The notes under the pieces were generated by a model. The model made no database searches. It was not told the origin of the DNA and saw only the letters and a program-made list of their open reading frames with translations. From assembly GCA_023554435.1 (NCBI GenBank), contig JAMJQV010000253.1, positions 1 through 33,608 of the forward strand: DNA of 33,608 nt, written 5' to 3'. Source of the stretch: Gemmatimonadota bacterium (lineage in GTDB: Bacteria; Gemmatimonadota; Gemmatimonadetes; Palauibacterales; Palauibacteraceae). Both the position numbers and the translations under genes were made by a program. This document shows positions 24,597-31,214 of the stretch, in pieces (the first letter of the stretch is position 1; each line of letters starts with the position of its first letter).

Positions 24597-26804
24597 TCAG
24601 GACGTCTTGTCCTCTTCCTCCACCTCAGCCTCAGCTTCCGCTTCGGCCTCCTCCTCCACCTCAGCCTCGGCTTCGACGGCCTCGGCTTCGGCTTCCGCTT
24701 CGACCTCCTCGACAGCTTCCGCTTCAGCTTCGACATCTTCGGCTTCGGCTTCAGCTTCGACCTCTTCGACAGCTTCCGCTTCAGCTTCGACCTCTTCGAC
24801 CTCCTCGGCCGGCGCGGCAGCCCTTGCCGCTGCCCTCTCCTCAACTCCGGGAGCGTCGGTCACGGAGAGTACGATTCGTCGGTTGATCGGATCGGACTCC
24901 AGCACCTTGAGCTCGAGCCGGTCGCCTTCCACGAACAGGTCAGACGGATCCCCGAGCTCTTCCTTCACCCCGAGCTGCGAGATCGGAACGAATCCCTCGA
25001 CATCGTCTCCAAGATCGACGACCAGGCCCTTATCCAGCATTCGCACGACACTTCCCCCGGTCTCGGTGCCCGGCTCGAAGCGCTGTGCCAGCTCGTACCA
25101 GGGATCGTCATCCACCTGCTTGAGTCCAAGCGAAATCCGCTTCTGGTCCGGGTCGATGCTGAGGATCACGACATCGACTTCCTCGCCCTTGCGGACGACC
25201 TCGGACGGATGCTGCACTCTCCGGGTCCAACTCATGTCGGAGATGTGGACGAGTCCATCAATCCCGGGCTCGACCTCGACGAAGGCGCCGAACGACGTAA
25301 GGTTCCGAACCACACCGGTGATCTTCGTCCCCGGCGGGTATTTGCCCGAAAGGGCCAGCCACGGATCCTCCTCGGTCTGCTTCATACCGAGTGAGATCTT
25401 CTTCTCTTCTTCATCAACCCGCAGCACCACGCATTCGAGCTCGTCGTTGATCGATGCCAGCTGCGATGGGTGACGCACGTTCCGAGTCCAGCTCATCTCG
25501 GAGATGTGCACCAGGCCCTCGACACCCTTCTCCAACTCGATGAAGGCGCCGTAGTTGGTGATCGACACGACACGTCCGCGAACCCGGCTTCCCACCGGAT
25601 ACTTGGCCGCGACGTCCTCCCACGGGTACGCCTGGAGCTGCTTGAGCCCCAGCGAGATCCGCTCACGATCCCAATCGATATCGAGGATCTTGACCTCGAG
25701 TTCGTCTCCTATTTGACAGAGTTCGGAAGGATGGCCGATCCGACCCCATGACATGTCGGTGATGTGAAGGAGGCCGTCCATACCGCCGAGATCGATGAAA
25801 GCTCCGAAATCGGTGATGTTCTTGACCACGCCCTTCCGAACCTGACCGACCTGCAACTCCTCCTTCAGCGACTCCCGCTTCGTGGCCCTCTCCTCCTCCA
25901 GGATGACTCTGCGGCTCACGACGATATTCCTGCGCCGCTTGTTGAGCTTGAGGATCTTGAAATCGTACTCCTGCCCAATCAACTCATCCACGTTGGGCAC
26001 TCGACGAAGTGCGATCTGCGATCCAGGAAGGAACGCGTCCACTCCCATGAGGTCGACGGTGACCCCCCCCTTGATCTTGCGCTTCAGTATGCCGGGGACG
26101 GTGCGATCGTCGTCGTACGCTTCCTTGATCTTCTCCCAGACCCGAAGGAAGTCGGCCTTCTTCTTCGAGAGAACGACCACTCCCTCCTGGTCCTCCAGAC
26201 TCTCCAGGAAGACCTCCACTTCGTCGCCCGGCTCGATGGTGTCGGGATCGCGGAACTCCTCCAGCGGAACCAGGCCCTCCGACTTGAAGCCCACGTCCAG
26301 GATCACCGCAGCATCCGTCTTGCGAAGGACGGTGGCCTTCACGATTTCACCCTCGGCGATCTCGCTGAGCGTGTCCTCGTACAGGGCCATCATCTCGTCG
26401 TATTCATCCGACGAGTACTCCCCGCCCTCCAGCATCTCCATCGACATCCCATCGGCCATCCCGTACGCGACGGTCGTCCAGCCGGCTTCCTCGTCTACGG
26501 GCTCATCGTCGGAGGACGCGGGCGGCGAGGGGTCTTCAGTGGGATCGGTCTCCGCGTCTGGGGTGTCGACCTCGTCTTCGGATTCATCGCCTGCGGATAT
26601 GTCGATGTCCGACTCGAGCGCAGGGGATTCCGTCTCGACCTCGATCGCATCGGAGACCTCGGTCTCCTCTGGCGTCACCGCAGCCTCTTCTTGCAGGGAC
26701 TCGTCAACCGGGTCCGCTTCGACCGGCGTATCGACGGGAGAGGTGGGGTCCAGGTCCGGGGCCGGATTCTCGTCAGCGGCGATCTGCTCGTCCTTCGTAC
26801 TCAT
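24597..26804 (-). CDS. rpsA: Ribosomal protein S1 with long acidic ends
   Basis: RNA-binding protein of the 30S subunit that helps mRNA docking. Its 735 residues exceed the usual 550-600. Six S1 OB-fold domains lie at about 150-215, 232-300, 316-388, 401-476, 488-562 and 575-650; domains 3-6 carry repeated motifs such as DFGAFIDL, GLLHITDMSW and RISLGLKQ. Residues 1-145 are an Asp/Glu/Pro/Ser-rich extension, and 663-735 is almost pure Glu/Ala/Val built from a 19-residue repeat. The start ATG at 26802-26804 lacks a clear Shine-Dalgarno, as is known for some rpsA mRNAs. Internal ATGs near codons 116-123 are alternative starts. Promoter and hairpin candidates lie in the 174-nt gap after cmk. Confidence 0.95.
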   Translation of the reverse strand: MSTKDEQIAADENPAPDLDPTSPVDTPVEADPVDESLQEEAAVTPEETEVSDAIEVETESPALESDIDISAGDESEDEVDTPDAETDPTEDPSPPASSDDEPVDEEAGWTTVAYGMADGMSMEMLEGGEYSSDEYDEMMALYEDTLSEIAEGEIVKATVLRKTDAAVILDVGFKSEGLVPLEEFRDPDTIEPGDEVEVFLESLEDQEGVVVLSKKKADFLRVWEKIKEAYDDDRTVPGILKRKIKGGVTVDLMGVDAFLPGSQIALRRVPNVDELIGQEYDFKILKLNKRRRNIVVSRRVILEEERATKRESLKEELQVGQVRKGVVKNITDFGAFIDLGGMDGLLHITDMSWGRIGHPSELCQIGDELEVKILDIDWDRERISLGLKQLQAYPWEDVAAKYPVGSRVRGRVVSITNYGAFIELEKGVEGLVHISEMSWTRNVRHPSQLASINDELECVVLRVDEEEKKISLGMKQTEEDPWLALSGKYPPGTKITGVVRNLTSFGAFVEVEPGIDGLVHISDMSWTRRVQHPSEVVRKGEEVDVVILSIDPDQKRISLGLKQVDDDPWYELAQRFEPGTETGGSVVRMLDKGLVVDLGDDVEGFVPISQLGVKEELGDPSDLFVEGDRLELKVLESDPINRRIVLSVTDAPGVEERAAARAAAPAEEVEEVEAEAEAVEEVEAEAEAEDVEAEAEAVEEVEAEAEAEAVEAEAEVEEEAEAEAEAEVEEEDKTS
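24709..24791. repeat. 57-bp-period tandem repeat in the rpsA tail
   Basis: The 26-bp stretch at 24709-24734 recurs exactly at 24766-24791, a 57-bp step that equals 19 codons. The encoded tail alternates VEEVEAEAEA with EDVEAEAEA and EAVEAEAE units. Shorter degenerate GCTTCxGCTTC units continue left to about 24610. Replication slippage or unequal exchange is the likely origin. Confidence 0.8.
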
Positions 26805-26844
26805 TCGGTGTGTACCATTCGGATTTGGCGTCCGCCCCGGATCT

Positions 26845-26884
26845 CAAAAACAAGTGGCAGGAAAGCGAAACCGCTCTGCCTGCC
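26845..26884 (-). terminator. Terminator-like hairpin in the rpsA leader
   Basis: On the minus strand: GGCAGG (26879-26884) pairs with CCTGCC (26856-26861); inside them AGCG and CGCT pair around a GTTT loop, with a small CAG/TT internal loop; then follows ACTTGTTTTTG (26845-26855). This looks like an intrinsic terminator. It ends only about 40 nt before the rpsA ATG and about 95 nt after the cmk stop, so it may terminate the rnz-aroA-cmk transcript, attenuate rpsA, or both. Confidence 0.55.
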
Positions 26885-26953
26885 ATCCGATCCGTCGATG
26901 GGCGCGCTCAGGGGTTGAAGTCATGGTTGTCAATCTGCGAACAATAGCAAAGA

Positions 26954-26982
26954 AAAGTAGATACAGCGCGGGAACGAGTCAA
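26954..26982 (-). promoter_or_regulatory. Putative rpsA promoter
   Basis: On the minus strand TTGACT (26977-26982), overlapping the cmk stop codon, is followed by a 17-nt spacer and TACTTT (26954-26959). The form is similar to the rnz and metK candidates. It would give an rpsA leader of about 140 nt containing the hairpin at 26845-26884. A second exact TTGACA at 26928-26933 has no matching -10. No other gene or RNA is evident between 26805 and 26978. Confidence 0.35.
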
Positions 26983-27656
26983 CCAACGGTCGCCCCCCTG
27001 TCCCGGGCCAGGGATACGATTCGCCGCACGACCTCGCCGGCGTCCATCTCCGTGGTGTCGACCCGGACGGCATCCGGCGCCTCACGCAGCGGAGACGCGG
27101 ACCGACTCGAGTCTGCTGCGTCCCTGGCCGCCAGCCTGGCTGCCTCCTGGCTCACCGCTTCGTCCGAGACCTCGAGGCCGTGGTCGAGGAGGCGCCGCCT
27201 TCCCCGCTCCTCGGCAGACGCTATGAGGAAGATCTTGAGCTCCGCAGTCGGGAACACGACGGTGCCGATGTCCCTCCCGTCACATACCACTCCCCCGTGC
27301 CCGCCCTCAGCCCTGAGCAGGCTCAATACCCTGTCGCGAACCTCCGGTCTCGCTGAGACCTCAGAGACCCGGGCCGAGGTCGCTGGTGACACGAGATTCA
27401 CTCCGGGGTCCACGCCGTCCACCAGCACCCGGTACCCGGACCCGACCCTCTCCAGCTCGAGACTGAGGTCAGCCAAACTCCGGTTGAACCGGGTCTCATC
27501 ACTCGGCCAGTCCTCCACCATCGCTGCCCAGGTAATGCCTCTGTACAGCAAGCCGGAATTGAGGTGATTGTATCCGAGGACTCGCGCCACGCGGGCCGCC
27601 GTGGTGCTCTTGCCCGATGCGGCCGGGCCATCGATCGCGATGATGATGTCGGTCAC
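26979..27656 (-). CDS. cmk: Cytidylate kinase
   Basis: Phosphorylates CMP and dCMP with ATP. The 225 residues are normal. The P-loop is GPAASGKST at 10-18, followed by the substrate-binding LNSGLLYRGITWAA; VCDGRDIGTVVFPTAELKIFL and ASAEERGRRR complete the CMP site and lid. It starts at the GTG at 27654-27656 in a GTGA overlap with aroA. The aroA-cmk-rpsA order is widely conserved in bacteria. Confidence 0.96.
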   Translation of the reverse strand: MTDIIIAIDGPAASGKSTTAARVARVLGYNHLNSGLLYRGITWAAMVEDWPSDETRFNRSLADLSLELERVGSGYRVLVDGVDPGVNLVSPATSARVSEVSARPEVRDRVLSLLRAEGGHGGVVCDGRDIGTVVFPTAELKIFLIASAEERGRRRLLDHGLEVSDEAVSQEAARLAARDAADSSRSASPLREAPDAVRVDTTEMDAGEVVRRIVSLARDRGATVG

Positions 27657-28945
27657 TGCTGCACACCCTCACCCGAGTCGACCTCGGTCAGCGCGTCCCA
27701 GAAGCCGGGGAACGACACGTCCACGCACTGGGCATCGTCGACCGTAACGGAACAGCCGGGCCCAACTCCCAGCGCGGCAAACGCCATGGCAATACGATGG
27801 TCACCCCCCGTTCTCACGATTCCGCGCAACGGAGCCGATGTTCCGTGCACACGAAGACCGTCCGACAACTCCTCGCACCGAACACCGAGGGTCCGAAGGT
27901 TCGACACCAGCATCGCAAGCCGATCGCTCTCCTTGACGCGAAGCTCGCTCGCTCCCCGAATGACGGAGACTCCCTCCACACGACTGGCCAGCGCCACGAG
28001 CGCCGGGACCTCATCGATCAGTTGTGGAACAAGACTCTCGTCCACCGCGAAGGGTCGTAGCGAGCGCGCGGTCACCATGAGATCTCCGACTGGCTCCCCC
28101 GCCTCTGTACCCGTCTCCTCCAGATCCACCCGCGCTCCCATCTCGGCAAGAACGCGAAGAAAACCGGTGCGGGTGGGGTTCGCGCCGACACCTTCAATCG
28201 ATACACGCCTGCCGGTAAGCAACCCTGCCACCACGAGGAACGCGGCGGATGAGAGATCGCCGGGCACCGCCGCATCGATCGGCGCAAGCCCCCGATTCCA
28301 GGTGCCACCGCGAAGGCCCACCTTTTCACCCGACTCCCGGGGCTCTGAAGTAACCGGGGCCCCCATGGCGCGGAGGATTCTCTCCGTATGATCTCTGGGC
28401 CGAAGCCGGTCCAAGATCTCCAGATCCGTGCGTCCGGCAAGCGCCGCGAGGAGCAGTGCTGCCCTGACCTGTGCCGAAGAGACGCGCGGCCGATACCTGA
28501 GCTTGCGGAGCGCCCCGCTCGCCCGACCCTCCAATCGCACGGGAAGACGATCCGCCCGTTCTACGTAGCTGATCCTCGCTCCCATGGCTTGAAGCGGATA
28601 GACGACCCGGTCCATGGGTCGAAGCGAGAGAGACGGGTCACCTCTCAGCTCGGCCTCGATGCCGAGTCCGGCTATCAGTCCGCTGAGAAGCCTCGCCGTC
28701 GTACCGCTGTTTCCGCAATCGAGTGGTTCGCGGGGTGACTGCCAGGCTGCGGGCCCGGTCACGCGGAACGTACCCCCTCCAAGATCCTCGACCTCGGCCC
28801 CCAGCTCACGAAGACAGCCGATCGTGCTGGCGACGTCGAGAGAGGCAGGCACGCCCGAGAGGGTTGACTCACCCTCGGCGAGAGTGGCCAGGATCAGGAG
28901 TCGATGTGCAACAGACTTGTCCCCGGGGACCCGCAAGTGGATCAC
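27653..28945 (-). CDS. aroA: 3-phosphoshikimate 1-carboxyvinyltransferase (EPSP synthase)
   Basis: Sixth step of the shikimate pathway, joining PEP and shikimate 3-phosphate. It has 430 residues. Motifs: PGDKSVAHR (7-15), CGNSGTTARLLSGL (77-90), NPTRTGFL (257-263 region), LIDEVPALVALA with catalytic Asp311, ELRVKESDRLAM (334-345) and GGDHRIAMAFA (380-390). It starts at the GTG at 28943-28945 in a GTGA overlap with rnz and overlaps cmk by 4 nt. The GNSGTT form resembles the Bacillus-like enzymes more than the GNAGTA enterobacterial form. Confidence 0.96.
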   Translation of the reverse strand: MIHLRVPGDKSVAHRLLILATLAEGESTLSGVPASLDVASTIGCLRELGAEVEDLGGGTFRVTGPAAWQSPREPLDCGNSGTTARLLSGLIAGLGIEAELRGDPSLSLRPMDRVVYPLQAMGARISYVERADRLPVRLEGRASGALRKLRYRPRVSSAQVRAALLLAALAGRTDLEILDRLRPRDHTERILRAMGAPVTSEPRESGEKVGLRGGTWNRGLAPIDAAVPGDLSSAAFLVVAGLLTGRRVSIEGVGANPTRTGFLRVLAEMGARVDLEETGTEAGEPVGDLMVTARSLRPFAVDESLVPQLIDEVPALVALASRVEGVSVIRGASELRVKESDRLAMLVSNLRTLGVRCEELSDGLRVHGTSAPLRGIVRTGGDHRIAMAFAALGVGPGCSVTVDDAQCVDVSFPGFWDALTEVDSGEGVQQ

Positions 28946-29874
28946 CCGGGACTCCCCGCCATCTCGTCGGCGAACGGAACTTCCACGCTCAGCCCATCTT
29001 CGGCTGCTACGGCCGGCAGGACCGTCTCGGCTTCCTTGAGAAGGCGGTAGGCCTGCTCGGAGTACCGGGCACTGAAGTGCGTGATCACGAGCTTGCGCAC
29101 CCCGGCCTCCCTGGCCACCGATGCCGCTTCCCTGGCCGTCGAGTGGCGTGTTTCTAGCGCCCGGACCCGTTCCTCCTCCGAAAACGTCGCCTCGTGGAGA
29201 AGGAGATCCGCGCTACGGGCGACCTCCACCGTAGACTCGCAGGGCCGGGTGTCGCCAGAGAACACGAAGGTCCTTCCGGGACGGGTCGGTCCCACCACGT
29301 CCTCGGCCGTCACCACCGTCCCGCCCTCGAGGCGAACATCCTCGCCCCGGTGCAGCCGGCCGAAATCCGGGCCATCCGCAACTCCCAGCTCGCGGGCCTT
29401 GCGGACATTGAAACGCCCGAGCCTGTCATCCTCCACCAGGGCCAGTCCTATCGAGCCCGGGGTGTGCTCGACCGGGAAGGCACGAATCTCGAATCCGCCG
29501 TAGCGCACCGCTTCGCCCGCCGGAAGTTCCCGGACTGCGACCGGGAACTGGAGTCGGTCGCCGCCGAGTTCGATAGCCGATCGCAACGTCGCTTCGGTGC
29601 CGGCGCCTCCCCATACGACCAGTTCGTCCTCCCGCCCCTGGAGACTCATGGTCCGAAGAAGCCCGGGCAGACCGAGATAATGGTCGGCATGCAAATGGGA
29701 GATGAAGATCTCGCGAACTCCGAATCCGACACCGAACCTCATCATCTGTCGCTGCGTGCCCTCCCCGCAGTCGAAGAGGAACATCTCCCCTTCTCTCTGG
29801 ACCGCCACGCTCGACACGTTGCGGCGGACGGTCGGACGCGAGGATGATGTGCCCAGGACGGTGATTCGCAGCAA
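28942..29874 (-). CDS. rnz: Ribonuclease Z
   Basis: Zinc-dependent endonuclease that trims tRNA 3' ends. The 310 residues match the short bacterial form. Metallo-beta-lactamase motifs: GEGTQRQ (38-43), SHLHADHYLGLPGLL with His60, His62, Asp64 and His65, His137 in VEHTPGSIG, Asp208 in FSGDTRP, HEATF (227-231) and the terminal THFSARY with His266. The start appears to be a TTG at 29872-29874, where MLRITVLGTSSSRPT fits the family N-terminus; GGGA lies about nine bases upstream. It is the promoter-proximal gene of the long minus-strand train. Confidence 0.95.
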   Translation of the reverse strand: MLRITVLGTSSSRPTVRRNVSSVAVQREGEMFLFDCGEGTQRQMMRFGVGFGVREIFISHLHADHYLGLPGLLRTMSLQGREDELVVWGGAGTEATLRSAIELGGDRLQFPVAVRELPAGEAVRYGGFEIRAFPVEHTPGSIGLALVEDDRLGRFNVRKARELGVADGPDFGRLHRGEDVRLEGGTVVTAEDVVGPTRPGRTFVFSGDTRPCESTVEVARSADLLLHEATFSEEERVRALETRHSTAREAASVAREAGVRKLVITHFSARYSEQAYRLLKEAETVLPAVAAEDGLSVEVPFADEMAGSPG

Positions 29875-29916
29875 AGTCGGAGTCCCGATACAGGTGAAGC
29901 CGATGTCGAATCGCGC

Positions 29917-29944
29917 AAGCTACCACCAGGCCGCGCAACGTCAA
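29917..29944 (-). promoter_or_regulatory. Putative promoter of the rnz-aroA-cmk operon
   Basis: On the minus strand TTGACG (29939-29944), 16-nt spacer, TAGCTT (29917-29922), giving a leader of about 35 nt before the rnz TTG. The -10 hexamer is the same as upstream of metK, at a similar distance from the start. The divergent gap 29875-30086 otherwise shows no gene; I see no convincing plus-strand promoter for the repeat/GGDEF gene. Confidence 0.5.
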
Positions 29945-30086
29945 CCGGCAGGAGCCGCCATGCGAAGCTCCGGGCACGGAGAATGCACCAGACCGGTAGA
30001 GTTCCGTGCGCACGGCCGATCTGGCGGTGTGCCCGGTCCATTTTGCGCTGTTCAGTTGCACTACGCTTCACCGGAAAGTGTGAGAC

Positions 30087-31214
30087 ATGAGCGAGACGGC
30101 GGATGGATACAGGCTCTTGGCCCGACTTCGGGCCCTCGAGCGACAGCTTCGCCGGCTGCGCAACGACTGGGGGGCGTTCCGAAAGGAACCCTGCCGGGAG
30201 ACGCTCACCGAGGTCCGTGAGCGCACGCAACGCTTTTCCGAAGCGGTCGAGGCCCTGGTCATCACCGTCGAGGAGGCTGACCCTCCCGCTCGATCGACCG
30301 ACTGGGGATCCGACGACAACGGTGCCACCCGTGCGCGTCCGGCACCACGCGACGTCGTAGCGGCAAGCCGAGACCTCGACGCCAGGGTCTGGGAAGCTGC
30401 GCAACGCTGGAAGGGTGTTCGCGATGGGAATGGCGGGGCCGACCTGGATCGCCTCGTTTCAGTATTGAGAGGCTCGGTGGACCGACTGGGTACGTTGATC
30501 GTCGCGCTGGGGGGCGATCGACCGCGCCGCCGACCGTCCCGGGCTCTGCCCGCCGTCGACTCGACGAACGCCGAAGTGTCGATCGAAGGAACGGCGGCCG
30601 AGTTGGAGGGGATGCTCTGGAGGCTGCAGGCCGACTGGCAGCAGGTTCGCCGTGCTCCAAGCGTCGATCGCCTGCGCGTTCTCATGGAGAGCTTCCAGGA
30701 GACGGCGAGCGCATGTGCCAACCTACGGGACCTGCGTGGACGAACGGGTCAGTCCCGCTTTCAACACGCTCTCCGGGTGGGTCGGCACCTGAACGACGGA
30801 GTTCGTTTTCTGCCCTACCGGGATCCGTTCACGGGCATCTACAACCGGGAGGGGTTCGACGCCCTGGCCGAGGCCGAGCTGAAGCGGTGCAGGAGGTACG
30901 GACGCGGGTTCGGCCTGCTCGTCCTCGAGATCTCCCCTCCCGACCTCGCCGGGCTGCAGCGGGCCGTTGCCACCGCCCGAGCCGAATTGCGGGAGTATGA
31001 CCTGATCGCACGATACGCAGACGACCTGGTCTTCATCGGTGTTCCCGAGGGCGGCGGGGGCGCGACACGACGGGTCGCCAGTCGAGTGCTGAAGGCCCTC
31101 AGGGCGGGAGACATGGGTTCCTGGTTCCGGCAGCTGTCCTACGCGATCCTCCCCGAAGACGGCTCAACTCTCAGCGGGCTGATTCGCACGGCTCGCGAGC
31201 GACTTCAGCCGTAG
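30087..31214 (+). CDS. Triple 42-residue repeat protein with degenerate GGDEF domain
   Basis: 375 residues, no signal peptide or membrane segment seen, so probably cytosolic. The N-terminal region holds three gap-free 42-residue repeats at 17-58, 97-138 and 173-214, sharing Leu1, an acidic residue at 2, Trp12, Arg16, Leu24 and Leu41, likely helical. A GGDEF-like domain follows (about 245-375): it opens DPFTGIYNREGF and closes LSYAILPEDGSTLSGLI, but the signature loop is RYADDLVFIG instead of RYGGDEFxxL, so diguanylate cyclase activity is unlikely. I do not recognise the repeat. The start ATG follows GAAAGTGTGAGAC. Its last 10 nt overlap the convergent E1-alpha gene. Confidence 0.8.
   Translation: MSETADGYRLLARLRALERQLRRLRNDWGAFRKEPCRETLTEVRERTQRFSEAVEALVITVEEADPPARSTDWGSDDNGATRARPAPRDVVAASRDLDARVWEAAQRWKGVRDGNGGADLDRLVSVLRGSVDRLGTLIVALGGDRPRRRPSRALPAVDSTNAEVSIEGTAAELEGMLWRLQADWQQVRRAPSVDRLRVLMESFQETASACANLRDLRGRTGQSRFQHALRVGRHLNDGVRFLPYRDPFTGIYNREGFDALAEAELKRCRRYGRGFGLLVLEISPPDLAGLQRAVATARAELREYDLIARYADDLVFIGVPEGGGGATRRVASRVLKALRAGDMGSWFRQLSYAILPEDGSTLSGLIRTARERLQP

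Noticed and set aside
24503..24844. Lys/Arg-rich 113-residue minus-strand frame (histone- or protamine-like)
   Set aside because: It is a frame-shifted reading of the Glu/Ala repeat in the rpsA tail and crosses the terminator; composition is forced by the repeat.
24607..25473. Ser/Ala/Thr-rich 288-residue plus-strand frame
   Set aside because: It is the antisense reading of the rpsA tail and last S1 domains; low complexity comes from the repeat.
29875..30086. Small gene or RNA in the divergent gap between rnz and the repeat-protein gene
   Set aside because: Open frames here are continuations of shadow frames without a ribosome binding site; apart from the rnz promoter candidate I see no structured element.
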